Positions 32,409 to 46,251 of a stretch of DNA of 64,000 bases are shown here, one piece after another. The stretch comes from Massilia phyllostachyos. Its GTDB lineage: Bacteria > Pseudomonadota > Gammaproteobacteria > Burkholderiales > Burkholderiaceae_D. The translations under genes were made by a program, and so were the position numbers. The notes beneath the pieces are model-generated. The model was not told the origin of the DNA and did not search any database. It saw only the letters and a list, made by a program, of their open reading frames with translations. The stretch is from positions 62,001 to 126,000 of the forward strand of contig NZ_JAJNOC010000009.1 in the NCBI RefSeq assembly GCF_021044825.1, in the 5' to 3' direction. Every line of letters starts with the position of its first letter. The first letter of the stretch is position 1.

Positions 32409-32450
32409 TGATCGCGATCAAAGAATATTTCAAAATAAGAAAAATATTCT
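32409..32450. promoter_or_regulatory. Two palindromes upstream of the CocE/NonD hydrolase
   Basis: TGATCGCGATCA (32409-32420) is a perfect 12-bp palindrome. AGAATATTT (32422-32430) and AAATATTCT (32442-32450) form a perfect 9-bp inverted repeat with an 11-base spacer. Both lie in the AT-rich DNA between the hydrolase start and the divergent patatin gene, likely a repressor or activator site. The remaining gap to 32607 holds only a CCAAGGG/CCCTTGG pair (32573-32579, 32597-32603) next to the patatin start. Confidence 0.5.
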
Positions 32451-32607
32451 GAAAATGAAATATACATCAGCTTCCTAGTCAGCATCAACTTACCGGTGTC
32501 GGGCGGCGGCGGGGGATACATGCCGAACGTCGGCGAAATCCAACTGTTCGCCCCGCATTCAGTATTTATTTCCCAAGGGATACCCATTTTTTGCTACCCT
32601 TGGCAGG

Positions 32608-33773
32608 GTGGACAGCATCGAAAAAACAGGCCTGGTCCTCACAGGCGGTGGAGCGCGCGCCGCCTATCAGGCTGGCGTGATGCATGCCATCGCCCGTATC
32701 CTGGCCGACGCCGGCCGTCCGGCGCTGCGCTCGCCGTTCCACGTCATCTGCGGCACCTCGGCCGGCGCACTGAACGCCACCGCGCTGGCCTGCCGCGCCG
32801 ACGATTTCTCGAGCGCCGTGCGCGGCCTGCTCAAGGTCTGGGAAGGCGTCGCCGCCGAGCAGGTCTACCGCGCCGATTCCCTTGCCGTGCTGCGCTCCGG
32901 CGCGCGCTGGCTGTTCTTGCTCTCCTTCGGCTGGCTGCTGCGCAAGTGGCGCGCGGCGCCGCCCCGGTCGCTGCTCGACAACACGCCGCTGGCGGGCCTG
33001 CTGCACCATGCGATCGACCTGCCGCGCCTCGACGCCGCGCTGGCCGACGGTGTGCTGGATGCGCTGGCGATCACCGCGTCCTCGTACAGCAGCGGCCAGC
33101 ACATCACCTTTTATCAGGCCGCGCGCGAGATCGCGCCCTGGATGCGCCACCAGCGCCTGGCGCTGGCCACCCAGATCAGCGTCGAGCACCTGCTGGCGTC
33201 GAGCGCGATTCCCTTCATCTTCCCGGCGGTGCCGCTGTACCTGGCGGGCCGGCGCGAGTACTGCGGCGACGGATCGATGCGCCAGCTGGCGCCGATCTCG
33301 CCGGCCATCCACCTGGGCGCGACGCGGGTGCTGGTGGTGGGGGCGGGGCGCATGTCGGAGCCGGCGCCCGATCCGCTGCCGCATGGCGGCTACCCGACCC
33401 TGGCGCAGATCGGCGGCCATGCGCTGTCCTCGATCTTCCTCGACAGCCTGGCGGCCGACATCGAGCGCCTGCAGCGCATCAACCAGACCCTCGAGCGGGT
33501 CGCGCCGCAGGCGCGCGGCTACCTGCCGCTCAAGCGCGTGGAACTCTTGGTAATCGCGCCGTCCGAGCGGCTGGACGACCTCGCGGCGCGCCACGTCCAC
33601 AGCCTGCCGGCGCCGGTGCGCACCCTGCTGGGCGGGATCGGGGCGCTGGAGTCGCGCGGGTCGGCGCTGGCGTCCTACCTGCTGTTCGAAGGCAGCTACA
33701 CGCGCGAGCTGATCCGCCTCGGCGAACGCGACACCCTGGCCCGGCGCGACGACGTGCTCGCCTTCTTCCCCGA

Positions 33774-33777
<4 letters not shown>
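32608..33777 (+). CDS. Patatin-like phospholipase
   Basis: A 389-residue patatin-family lipid acyl hydrolase with a Ser-Asp dyad. It has the oxyanion-hole motif LTGGGARAAYQAGV at about 10-23, nucleophile Ser51 in GTSAG, and Asp221 in GDGSM. No signal peptide; a hydrophobic stretch at about 100-112 (WLFLLSFGWLL) may contact membranes. It starts at GTG 32608. Its stop overlaps the start of the giant hybrid kinase (ATGA), so the enzyme and the sensor are translationally coupled. Confidence 0.92.
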
Positions 33778-38012
<4,235 letters not shown>

Positions 38013-38063
38013 TAAACGGCTCGCCCACTATAATCGCGCCATGGTCAATCCGATGGTGGCGGC

Positions 38064-38705
38064 ATGAAGGTCCTGGTGGTCGATGACGACGTGGTTTCGC
38101 GCATGATGTTGATGCATCAGGTCGACGGCTGCGTGCGCGCCGAGATCCTGGAAGCGGAGGATGGCGAGGACGCCTGGCGCCTGCTGGCGGACGGGCTGCG
38201 GCCCGACATCGTGTTCTGCGACCTGCGCATGCCGCGGCTGGACGGCCTGGGCCTGCTGGCGCGCCTGCGCGGGAGTGCGGCAACGGCGGGGATTCCCTTC
38301 GTGCTGGTCTCGGCCGCCTCCGACGCCGAGACCCTGGAACAGGCCGGCCGCCTGGGCGCCGACGGCTACATCGCCAAGCCCTTCCGCATCGATGCGGTGC
38401 GGGCCCAGCTCGACAAGCTGGCGCCGGGCGCCGGGGAAGACCCGCAGGCGGTGGCGCACCGCCTCGGCATTACGCTAGAGCGCCTGCTGGTGTACTTCGC
38501 TGGCCTGCGCCGCCAGCTGATCGATGCGCGCACCGGCGGCGGGCCGGGCGCGGCGCGCCTGGCGGAAGGCTGCGCCACCCTCGGCCTGATGGAGAGTGCG
38601 GCGCTGCTGCGCGCGGGCGATGCGGGCGCCGTCGCGCATGCGCTCGATGCGCTCGAGCGCCAGGATGCGCTGGCGCGCAAGGCGGCCGACGATTCCGCTT
38701 GCTGA
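38064..38705 (+). CDS. Response regulator with non-DNA-binding C-terminal extension
   Basis: A 213-residue protein: a receiver domain with D7-D8-D9, Asp53 (VFCDLRMP) and Lys in GYIAKPFRID, followed by a helical extension of about 85 residues with no recognisable output domain. It lies 51 bases after the hybrid kinase, whose Hpt domain is the obvious phosphodonor. The C-terminal part may be a protein-interaction module. Confidence 0.85.
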   Translation: MKVLVVDDDVVSRMMLMHQVDGCVRAEILEAEDGEDAWRLLADGLRPDIVFCDLRMPRLDGLGLLARLRGSAATAGIPFVLVSAASDAETLEQAGRLGADGYIAKPFRIDAVRAQLDKLAPGAGEDPQAVAHRLGITLERLLVYFAGLRRQLIDARTGGGPGAARLAEGCATLGLMESAALLRAGDAGAVAHALDALERQDALARKAADDSAC

Positions 38706-38710
38706 CCTGT

Positions 38711-38728
38711 TACTTTAGATTTAAAGTA
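38711..38728. promoter_or_regulatory. Palindromic operator, MarR-type
   Basis: TACTTTAGATTTAAAGTA is a perfect 7-bp inverted repeat with a 4-base spacer, 38 bases before the CoA-ligase start. A MarR regulator is encoded directly after the ligase, so autogenous control through this site is likely. Confidence 0.65.
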
Positions 38729-38766
38729 TCCGCGGCTGTTGTCTTGAACTCGACAGGGATCCCGCC

Positions 38767-40407
38767 ATGACCGACGCTGCCGTTGCCGCTCACCCGCTCG
38801 CGCCTTCCGGCTATGCCGACGGCTTCGCCCGCAGCAAGCTGCCTCCCTTCGAAGAATGGCCGGAACTGCGCTTCGACCTGCCCGAGCTGCGCTATCCGGC
38901 GCGCCTGAACGCCGTGGCCGAGCTGTTCGAGGTGGCCGCGGTGCGCGGCTGGAACGGGCGTACCGCCCTGGTGGGTGCGCGCGAACGCTGGACCTATGCC
39001 GAGCTGGCGGCCCGGGTCGACCGCATCGCCCACGTGCTGCGGCGCGACCTGAAGCTCGCCACCGGCAACCGGGTGCTGCTGCGCGGCGCCAACTGTCCGA
39101 TGATGGCGGCCTGCATCCTGGCCGTGATCAAGGCCGGCTGCATCGCGGTGCCGACCATGCCGCTCTTGCGCTCGCGCGAACTGAACACCATCGCCGCACG
39201 CGCGCAGGTCGACGCCGTCCTGTCGGCGGCCGCGCTGCGCGCCGAGGTCGACGCGATGGAGGGCCCCGCGCTGCCGCTGCTGCTGTTCGATGCCGGCGCC
39301 GCATCCGACGGGCTGGAGGCGCGCATGGCGGCGCACGGCGATCCCTTCGCCGCGCCCGACACGGCGGCCGACGACGTCTGCCTGATCAGCTTCACCTCCG
39401 GCACCACCGGCGTGCCGAAGGGGACCATGCACTTCCACCGCGACCTGCTGGCGATCTGCGACTGCTTCCCGCGCCACACCCTGCAATCGCGCAGCGACGA
39501 CGTCTTCATCGGCACCCCGCCGCTGGCCTTCACCTTCGGCCTGGGCGGGCTGCTGCTGTTCCCCTTGCGCGTCGGCGCCGGCGCGGTGCTGCTGGAAAAG
39601 CTCACGCCCGAGACCCTGTTGACGGCGATCGAGGAACACCGCGCCACCGTCTGCTTCACCGCGCCGACCTTCTACCGCCAGATGGCGCAGCTGGCCGGCC
39701 GTTTCGATGTGACGAGTCTCACGCGCACGGTGTCGGCCGGCGAAGCGCTGCCGCTGGCCACGCGCGCGGCGTGGAAGGAGGCCAGCGGCCTGGAGATGAT
39801 CGACGGGATCGGCGCCACCGAGATGCTGCACATTTTCATTTCGGCCGCGGGAGACGAGGTGCGTCCGGGCGCCACCGGCAAGCCGGTGCCGGGCTATGTC
39901 GCCTGCATCCTGGGCGAGGACGGTCTGCCGGCCGGCCCCGGCGTGATCGGGCGCCTGGCGGTCAAGGGGCCGACCGGCTGCCGTTACCTGGACGACCCGC
40001 GCCAGCGCGACTACGTGGAGGGTGGCTGGAACATCACCGGCGACGCCTACGAGATGGACGCCGACGGCTATTTTTATTACCGCTCGCGGCTGGACGACAT
40101 GATCATCTCGGCCGGCTACAACATCGCCGGCGCCGAGGTCGAGGAAACCCTGCTGCACCATCCGGCGGTGGCCGAGTGCGGGGTGGTCGGCAGGCTCGAC
40201 CCCGAGCGCGGCCAGGTGGTCGAGGCCCACGTGGTGCTCAAGCCGGGGCATGCGCCGTCCGGGGAGACGGCGCTGGCGCTGCAGGAATTCGTCAAGGCGC
40301 ACATCGCGCCCTACAAGTATCCGCGCGTGGTGCGCTTCCGCGAGGCGCTGCCGCGTACCGAAACCGGTAAACTGCAACGGTTTAAATTGCGCATGAGCGA
40401 AGGTTGA
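38767..40407 (+). CDS. 2-aminobenzoate/benzoate-CoA ligase family protein
   Basis: A 546-residue adenylate-forming acyl-CoA ligase: the P-loop LISFTSGTTGVPKGTMHFHR, the A5 motif DGIGATEMLHIF, the A7/A8 region GGWNITGDAYEMDADGYFYY with the hinge SRLDDMIISAGYNIAG, and the catalytic Lys in RTETGKLQRFKLR. The GIGATEMLHIF and HFHRD features match the benzoate/2-aminobenzoate-CoA ligase branch. It activates an aromatic acid to its CoA thioester. No anthraniloyl-CoA monooxygenase is seen nearby, so the pathway is incomplete here. It is cotranscribed with the MarR gene. Confidence 0.88.
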   Translation: MTDAAVAAHPLAPSGYADGFARSKLPPFEEWPELRFDLPELRYPARLNAVAELFEVAAVRGWNGRTALVGARERWTYAELAARVDRIAHVLRRDLKLATGNRVLLRGANCPMMAACILAVIKAGCIAVPTMPLLRSRELNTIAARAQVDAVLSAAALRAEVDAMEGPALPLLLFDAGAASDGLEARMAAHGDPFAAPDTAADDVCLISFTSGTTGVPKGTMHFHRDLLAICDCFPRHTLQSRSDDVFIGTPPLAFTFGLGGLLLFPLRVGAGAVLLEKLTPETLLTAIEEHRATVCFTAPTFYRQMAQLAGRFDVTSLTRTVSAGEALPLATRAAWKEASGLEMIDGIGATEMLHIFISAAGDEVRPGATGKPVPGYVACILGEDGLPAGPGVIGRLAVKGPTGCRYLDDPRQRDYVEGGWNITGDAYEMDADGYFYYRSRLDDMIISAGYNIAGAEVEETLLHHPAVAECGVVGRLDPERGQVVEAHVVLKPGHAPSGETALALQEFVKAHIAPYKYPRVVRFREALPRTETGKLQRFKLRMSEG

Positions 40408-40412
40408 CGACG

Positions 40413-40934
40413 ATGAAGGACGCCGAAGGCCAGGACGGGGACAACGAGAGACGGGAAGCCGGGCTGGATCTTGCCAGCCGCCTGACGCCGGACCATCACC
40501 AGTCGCTCAAGCTGTGGCTGCGCATGCTCTCGTGCACCGTGCGCATCGAGAACGAGATCCGCACCCGCCTGCGCGCCGCCTTCGGCGTCACCCTGCCGCG
40601 CTTCGACCTGATGGCCCAGCTCGAGCGCCATCCCGACGGCCTGCGCATGGGCGAGCTGTCGAAGCGCATGATGGTCACCGGCGGCAACGTCACCGGCATC
40701 ACCGACCAGCTCGAACGCGAGAAGCTGGTGCAGCGTGTGCCCGACCCCAGCGACCGGCGCGCCTGGGCGGTGCGCCTGACCCCCGCCGGGCGCGCCGCCT
40801 TTGCCGAGATGGCCGCGGTGCACGAGCGCTGGATCGACGAGATGCTGGCCGACATCCCGGACGAGGACAAGGCGGCCCTGATCGGGTTGCTGACGTCGAT
40901 GAAGGGGCGCTTGCGCATCGACGAGGGACGTTGA
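40413..40934 (+). CDS. MarR-family transcriptional regulator
   Basis: A 173-residue winged-helix repressor (about 35-150: LRMGELSKRMMVTGGNVTGI recognition region, wing with PDPSDRRAWAVRLT). It starts at ATG 40413, or at the upstream TTG 40404, which overlaps the ligase stop. It probably represses the ligase operon through the TACTTTA palindrome until an aromatic acid or its CoA ester is present. Confidence 0.9.
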   Translation: MKDAEGQDGDNERREAGLDLASRLTPDHHQSLKLWLRMLSCTVRIENEIRTRLRAAFGVTLPRFDLMAQLERHPDGLRMGELSKRMMVTGGNVTGITDQLEREKLVQRVPDPSDRRAWAVRLTPAGRAAFAEMAAVHERWIDEMLADIPDEDKAALIGLLTSMKGRLRIDEGR

Positions 40935-40968
40935 GCGCGCCGGTGTTCTGGTTTGGCAAGACCGCTGG

Positions 40969-40974
40969 TACAAT
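40969..40974 (+). promoter_or_regulatory. Candidate -10 of the tRNA gene
   Basis: TACAAT, 30 bases before the mature tRNA 5' end; the -35 is weak. Confidence 0.4.
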
Positions 40975-41003
40975 ATGGGGCTGCCGACCGCTGTCGCGCA
41001 TGT

Positions 41004-41078
41004 GTCGCCATAGTACAATGGATAGTACAAGGTCCTCCTAAGACTTAGATGCAGGTTCGATTCCTGCTGGCGACACCA
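41004..41078 (+). tRNA. tRNA-Arg (CCT)
   Basis: A full cloverleaf: acceptor GTCGCCA/TGGCGAC, D-arm GTAC...GTAC, anticodon stem AGGTC/GACTT with loop CTCCTAA (anticodon CCT at 41037-41039), T-arm GCAGG-TTCGATT-CCTGC, and encoded CCA at 41076-41078. It reads AGG codons. Confidence 0.95.
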
Positions 41079-41148
41079 GTTCTGTTCGCTCTGCAACGTA
41101 TTCACCCCGAGCTCGGCTATACTGCCTGCTTCGATCTCCGGCGCGCGC

Positions 41149-43443
41149 GTGCCTCCTTCCATGTTCTTCCCCGTACCCGGACGGCCTGACGCCGCCGAAT
41201 CCCTGCTGGCCAGCCACGACTGGGCGGCCACGCCCTGCGGCGATCCGGCCCGGTGGGAGCCGGCCCTGCAGTTCGGGCTGCGCCGCATGCTCGACGCCGG
41301 CATCCCGGTGTTCGTGGCCTGGGGCGAAGCGGGCCTGCTGTTCTATAACGACGCCTGCGTGCCGCTGCTGGGCAGCCGCCACCCGGCCGCCCTCGGGCGT
41401 CCGCTGCGCGAGGCCTGGCCGCAAGCCGCCGCGGCGCTGGCGCCGGTGCTGGCCGATGCGCTGGCGGGACGCCTGCCGCCGCTCGACCTGCCTTTCAAGC
41501 CGGCCGGGCGCAGCATCGCTGCGACACCGCTGCGCACGCTGGCGGGCGTGGTGCGCGGCCTGACCTTCACCGTCGACGAGAGCGCGGCGCACCGGCGCCT
41601 GGCCACGGCGCTGGACGCCGCCGGCGTCGCGACCTGGGACTGGGACGTGCCGGCCGACCGCCTGTATGCCGACGCCACCCTGCGCGCCTGGTACGGCGTG
41701 TCGGAAGAAGATGCCGGCGGCGGCCCGGTGAGCGCCTTTCTCGCCGCCATCCACCCGGACGACGTGCCGCAGGTCCAGGCCCGCATCGCCCGCGCCCTGG
41801 CCAGCGGCGAATCGTTCAGCGACAACTACCGCATCCGGCGCGCGGGCGGCGGCTGGCGCCACATCGAGGCGCGCGGCCGGGTAGCGCTGGCGCCGGACGG
41901 CACGCCGGCCTGGCTGTCGGGCGCGGTGCTCGACGTCAGCGCCCGCGTCGAGGCCGAGCTGCGCTTCCGCGTGATCGCCAACGCCATGCCGCAGGCGGTG
42001 TGGTCGACCCGCGCCGACGGCTTCCACGACTATTACAACGACCAGTGGTATGCCTTCACCGGCGTGCCTTACGGCTCGACCGACGGCGACGGCTGGAACG
42101 ATTTGTTCCACCCGGACGACCGCGAGCTGGCCTGGGAAAAATGGCGCGAGTCGCTGCGCACTGGCGCCACCTACGAGATCGAATACCGGCTGCGCCACCA
42201 CAGCGGCGCCTGGCGCTGGGTGCTGGGGCGCGCGCTGCCGGTGCGCGACGAGGGCGGGACGATCGTGCGCTGGATGGGCACCTGCACCGACATCCACGAA
42301 CAGAAGCTGGCCCAGCAGGCGCTGCAGCAGGCCGACCGTCGCAAGGACGAGTTCCTGGCGATGCTGGCGCACGAATTGCGCAATCCGCTGGCGCCGATCG
42401 TGACCGCGGCCTCGCTGCTCGGGCTGTCGAACGGCTTGCCCGAGCGGGTGCAGCAGGTCGGCAAGGTGATCTCGCGCCAGGCCACCCACATGACCGGCCT
42501 GATCGACGACCTGATGGACGTCTCGCGCGTCACCCGCGGCATGGTGACCCTGGACAAGGACAGCGTGGGGCTGGCCGCCGTGATCGACGACGCCGTCGAG
42601 CAGGTGCGCCCGCTGCTCGAAGGCCGCGGCCACCGGCTGGAGGTGCGCGCGGCGCTGGGCGACGCGCAGGTCGCGGGCGACCGCAAGCGCCTGGTGCAGG
42701 TGCTGGCCAACATCCTCGGCAACGCCGCCAAGTACACCCCGGCGCGCGGCCACATCGTGCTGGACGCCGGCATCGCCGATGGCCGCGCCGTGGTGTCGGT
42801 GCGCGACAACGGGGTCGGCATGGCGCCCGAACTGGTGGCCAGCGCCTTCGAGCTGTTCCACCAGGGCAAACGCAGCCCCGACCGCTCGCAGGGCGGCCTC
42901 GGCGTCGGCCTGGCGCTGGTGCGCAGCCTGGTGCAGCTGCACGGCGGCACGGTCTCCGCCGCCAGCGAAGGGGAGGGACGCGGCAGCACCTTCACGGTGA
43001 CCCTGCCGCTCCTGTCCCTGCCGGACCGGGCCGCGCCGGGCGCCGCCGCGCCGCTGCCCCGTGCCGGCGACGCGCTGCGGGTGCTGGTGGTGGACGACAA
43101 CGTCGATGCGGCGGAACTGGCGGCGATGCTGCTGGAGCTGCTCGGCTACCAGGTCAGCGTCGAGTTCGGAGCCGAAGCGGCGCTCGAGCGGGCGCGCCTG
43201 GAACAGCCGCAGGTCTGCCTGCTCGACATCGGGCTGCCGGGGATGGATGGCAAGGAGCTGGCCCAGCGGCTGCGCCGGATTCCCGGGCTGGAGCAGGTTC
43301 GGCTGGCGGCGATGACGGGGTATGGGCAGCCGCATGACCGGCTGGCCAGCCGCGACGCGGGTTTTGACGCGCATTTCGTCAAACCGGTCGATGCAGGCGC
43401 GCTCGCCGCATGGTTGGCCGAAACATCTCCACGGGTTTCATAG
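41149..43443 (+). CDS. PAS-domain hybrid sensor histidine kinase
   Basis: A 764-residue soluble hybrid kinase: three PAS-like segments (about 25-140, 145-265, 275-395; e.g. AIHPDDVPQVQARIARAL, WYAFTGVPYGS, and the PAC motif YRLRHHSGAWRWVLGRALPV), HisKA with His408 (MLAHELRNPLAP), a HATPase (NILGNAAKYTP, GGLGVGLALVRSLV) and a C-terminal receiver with Asp693 (VCLLDIGLPGMDG). No membrane segment, so it senses a cytoplasmic signal. The start is GTG 41149 or ATG 41161; neither has a ribosome site. No partner gene is adjacent. Confidence 0.88.
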   Translation: MPPSMFFPVPGRPDAAESLLASHDWAATPCGDPARWEPALQFGLRRMLDAGIPVFVAWGEAGLLFYNDACVPLLGSRHPAALGRPLREAWPQAAAALAPVLADALAGRLPPLDLPFKPAGRSIAATPLRTLAGVVRGLTFTVDESAAHRRLATALDAAGVATWDWDVPADRLYADATLRAWYGVSEEDAGGGPVSAFLAAIHPDDVPQVQARIARALASGESFSDNYRIRRAGGGWRHIEARGRVALAPDGTPAWLSGAVLDVSARVEAELRFRVIANAMPQAVWSTRADGFHDYYNDQWYAFTGVPYGSTDGDGWNDLFHPDDRELAWEKWRESLRTGATYEIEYRLRHHSGAWRWVLGRALPVRDEGGTIVRWMGTCTDIHEQKLAQQALQQADRRKDEFLAMLAHELRNPLAPIVTAASLLGLSNGLPERVQQVGKVISRQATHMTGLIDDLMDVSRVTRGMVTLDKDSVGLAAVIDDAVEQVRPLLEGRGHRLEVRAALGDAQVAGDRKRLVQVLANILGNAAKYTPARGHIVLDAGIADGRAVVSVRDNGVGMAPELVASAFELFHQGKRSPDRSQGGLGVGLALVRSLVQLHGGTVSAASEGEGRGSTFTVTLPLLSLPDRAAPGAAAPLPRAGDALRVLVVDDNVDAAELAAMLLELLGYQVSVEFGAEAALERARLEQPQVCLLDIGLPGMDGKELAQRLRRIPGLEQVRLAAMTGYGQPHDRLASRDAGFDAHFVKPVDAGALAAWLAETSPRVS

Positions 43444-43515
43444 CAAACGTTCCGGCCCGATCCATCCAGCCGGTACAATGCACGCTTCCTTCAATTTTCT
43501 CTGGCTTCACCGATC

Positions 43516-45441
43516 ATGGCTGTCATCTCCCTTACCTCCGCGCAGCTGGCCTTCGGCCACGTCGCGCTGCTCGACCACGCTGACTTTTCCCTCGAGACCG
43601 GCGAACGCGTCGGCCTGATCGGCCGCAACGGCACCGGCAAGTCCTCGCTGCTGAAGATCATCTCGGGCCGCTCGAAGCTCGACGACGGCCTGTTGGTCAT
43701 GCAGCAAGGCATCAAGATCGCCTACGTCGAGCAGGAACCGGTGTTCGATCCGGAAGCCACCGTGTTCGACGCCGTGGCCGGCGGCATGGGCGACCAGCAG
43801 GCCATGCTGGCCGAGTACGAAGCCATCACCGGCCAGTTCGGCGGCGACAACGACGACGCCCTGATGGAGCGCATGCACGAGCTGCAACTGAAGCTCGACG
43901 CCGTCGACGCCTGGAACCTCACGCACAAGGTCGACACCACGCTCGACCGCCTGGGCCTGAATCGCGAGGCGAAGATGGGCACCCTGTCGGGCGGGATGCA
44001 GAAGCGCGTGGCGCTGGCCGTGGCCCTGGTGTCGGGTCCCGACGTGCTGCTGCTGGACGAGCCGACCAACCACCTCGACTTCACCTCGATCAAGTGGCTG
44101 GAGGGCCTGCTGCGCGAATTCCGCGGCTCGGTCCTGTTCATCACCCACGACCGCAGCTTCCTCGACAACGTCGCCACCCGGATCATCGAGCTCGACCGCG
44201 GCCGCCTGCTCTCGTTCCCGGGCAACTTCTCGACCTACCAGGAGCGCAAGCGCGAACTGCTTGCCAACGAGGAAGTGGAAAACGCCAAGTTCGACAAGTT
44301 CCTGGCCCAGGAAGAGGTGTGGATCCGCAAGGGCGTGCAGGCGCGCCGCACCCGCGACGAGGGCCGCGTGCGGCGCCTGGAAGCGCTGCGCCTGCAGCGC
44401 GCCGCACGCCGCGAGCAGCAGGGCACCGTGCGGCTCGAAGTCGCCTCGGGCGAGCGTTCGGGCAAGATCGTGGCGGACATGGAGAACATCTCCAAGTCGT
44501 TCGGCGAGAAAGTCATCGTCAGCAATTTCACCGGCACCATCCTGCGTGGCGACAAGGTCGGCCTGATCGGCCCGAACGGCGCCGGCAAGACCACCTTGCT
44601 GCGCATCATCCTGGGCGACGAGACCGCCGACAGCGGCAGCGTCAAGCTCGGCACCAGATTGAACGTCGCCTATTTCGACCAGATGCGGGCCCAGCTCAAC
44701 GAAGAGGCGAGCCTGGCCGACACCATCTCGCCGGGCAGCGACTGGGTCGAGATCAATGGCCAGAAGAAGCATGTGATGACTTACCTGAACGACTTCCTGT
44801 TCGCGCCGGAACGCGCGCGTTCGCCGGTCAAGTCGCTGTCCGGTGGCGAGCGCAACCGCCTGCTGCTGGCGCGCCTGTTCGCCAAGCCGGCCAACTGCCT
44901 GGTGCTGGACGAACCGACCAACGACCTCGACATCGAAACCCTGGAATTGCTAGAGGAATTGCTTGAGGAATACACCGGCACCGTGTTCCTGGTCAGCCAC
45001 GACCGCACCTTCCTCGACAACGTCGTCACCCAGGTGATCGTGGCGGAAGGCAACGGAACATGGCGCGAATATGTTGGCGGCTACACTGACTGGGAGCGGG
45101 TGAAGGCGAGCGAGCCGGCGCGTGCGGTCAAGGCTGCAGCGGCGCCCGCGGCGGCCCCCGCCAAAGACAGCGAAATGTCATCTACCGCACAGAGTACGCC
45201 GAGCAAAAAGGTAAAGTTGAGCTACAAGGAGCAGCGCGAGCTGGAGGAACTTCCCCAGCTGATCGCCACTCTCGAGGATGAGCAGTCCGCCATTACGGCC
45301 CAGCTGAACTCGGCGGACTTCTACAAGCAGAATCCCGGCGACGCCAAGCGCATCAGCGCGCGGCACGCCGAGATCGACGAACTGCTGCTCGACGCCCTGG
45401 AACGCTGGGAGCGCATCGAAGCCCGCGCGCGGGGCGAGTAG
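43516..45441 (+). CDS. uup: ABC-F ATPase Uup
   Basis: A 641-residue soluble ABC-F protein with two ATPase domains: Walker A GRNGTGKSS (about 36-44) and GPNGAGKTT (about 353-361), signatures LSGGMQKRVALA and LSGGERNRLLLA, Walker B LLLDEPTNHLDF and LVLDEPTNDLDI, an inter-domain linker, and a C-terminal coiled coil (about 560-641) that binds DNA in Uup. It has been linked to ribosome function and precise transposon excision. Monocistronic by appearance. Confidence 0.93.
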   Translation: MAVISLTSAQLAFGHVALLDHADFSLETGERVGLIGRNGTGKSSLLKIISGRSKLDDGLLVMQQGIKIAYVEQEPVFDPEATVFDAVAGGMGDQQAMLAEYEAITGQFGGDNDDALMERMHELQLKLDAVDAWNLTHKVDTTLDRLGLNREAKMGTLSGGMQKRVALAVALVSGPDVLLLDEPTNHLDFTSIKWLEGLLREFRGSVLFITHDRSFLDNVATRIIELDRGRLLSFPGNFSTYQERKRELLANEEVENAKFDKFLAQEEVWIRKGVQARRTRDEGRVRRLEALRLQRAARREQQGTVRLEVASGERSGKIVADMENISKSFGEKVIVSNFTGTILRGDKVGLIGPNGAGKTTLLRIILGDETADSGSVKLGTRLNVAYFDQMRAQLNEEASLADTISPGSDWVEINGQKKHVMTYLNDFLFAPERARSPVKSLSGGERNRLLLARLFAKPANCLVLDEPTNDLDIETLELLEELLEEYTGTVFLVSHDRTFLDNVVTQVIVAEGNGTWREYVGGYTDWERVKASEPARAVKAAAAPAAAPAKDSEMSSTAQSTPSKKVKLSYKEQRELEELPQLIATLEDEQSAITAQLNSADFYKQNPGDAKRISARHAEIDELLLDALERWERIEARARGE

Positions 45442-45490
45442 CGGATGGTGTAACCCAAGCGGCGGGCCAGGCGCCCGTGGACCAGAGGAC

Positions 45491-46216
45491 ATGACCGAGC
45501 ACAACGAACCCCGTACCGCTCCAGCCAGCCCCGCCATGTCGGTCGACACCCCGCTGTTCAGCCGCGCCGCCTGGGCGCGGATCCTGCCGTTCGCGGCCTA
45601 TATCTTCTTCATCGTCCTCGGCGACCTGCTCGAGCGCGCCGGCTTCAGCCGCGCCGAGCTGCGCTGGCTCTACCCGGTGCAGGTCGGCGTGGTGGCGGTG
45701 CTGCTGGCCGCCTTCTGGCGCGGCTACCACGAGCTGCACGTCCCCCTACCCAAGCCGGCGCAGCTGCTCACCGCGATCGCGGTCGGCGCCGTCGTGCTGG
45801 TGCTCTGGATCAACCTCGACGCCGCCTGGATGACGGTCGGCTCCGCCCCGGGCTATGACCCGCGCACCGACGGCGGCCTGAACTGGCCGCTGGTCGTGAT
45901 CCGCATCCTCGGCGCCGCCGTGGTCGTGCCCGTCATGGAAGAATTGTTCTGGCGCTCTTTCGTGATGCGCTGGGCCGATGCGGCCGACTTCGAAGCCCTG
46001 GAGCCGGCCCGGGTCGGCCTCAAGGGTTTCCTGATTTCGAGCGTCCTGTTCGGCTTCGAGCACAACCTGTGGCTGGCCGGCATCGTCGCCGGCGTCGCTT
46101 ATGCACTCCTTTATATGCGCCACCGCAATCTGTGGTCGGCGGTGCTCGCCCACGCTGTCACCAACGGCATGCTCGGCATCTGGGTCGTCACGACCGGAAG
46201 CTGGCAGTTCTGGTGA
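45491..46216 (+). CDS. CPBP (CAAX-like) intramembrane protease, exosortase-associated
   Basis: A 241-residue polytopic membrane protein of the CPBP family, of the type annotated as CAAX prenyl-protease-related in PEP-CTERM/exosortase loci. About seven hydrophobic segments; catalytic-type motifs EELFWRSF (Glu-Glu-x-x-x-Arg), FGFEHNLWLAG and HAVTNGM. It stands first in the EPS locus, in front of epsL. Its substrate is unknown; it may process an exosortase-related or EPS protein. Confidence 0.88.
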   Translation: MTEHNEPRTAPASPAMSVDTPLFSRAAWARILPFAAYIFFIVLGDLLERAGFSRAELRWLYPVQVGVVAVLLAAFWRGYHELHVPLPKPAQLLTAIAVGAVVLVLWINLDAAWMTVGSAPGYDPRTDGGLNWPLVVIRILGAAVVVPVMEELFWRSFVMRWADAADFEALEPARVGLKGFLISSVLFGFEHNLWLAGIVAGVAYALLYMRHRNLWSAVLAHAVTNGMLGIWVVTTGSWQFW

Positions 46217-46251
46217 TTCCTGACGCGAAAACCTCGAAGAAGACAAAGACG

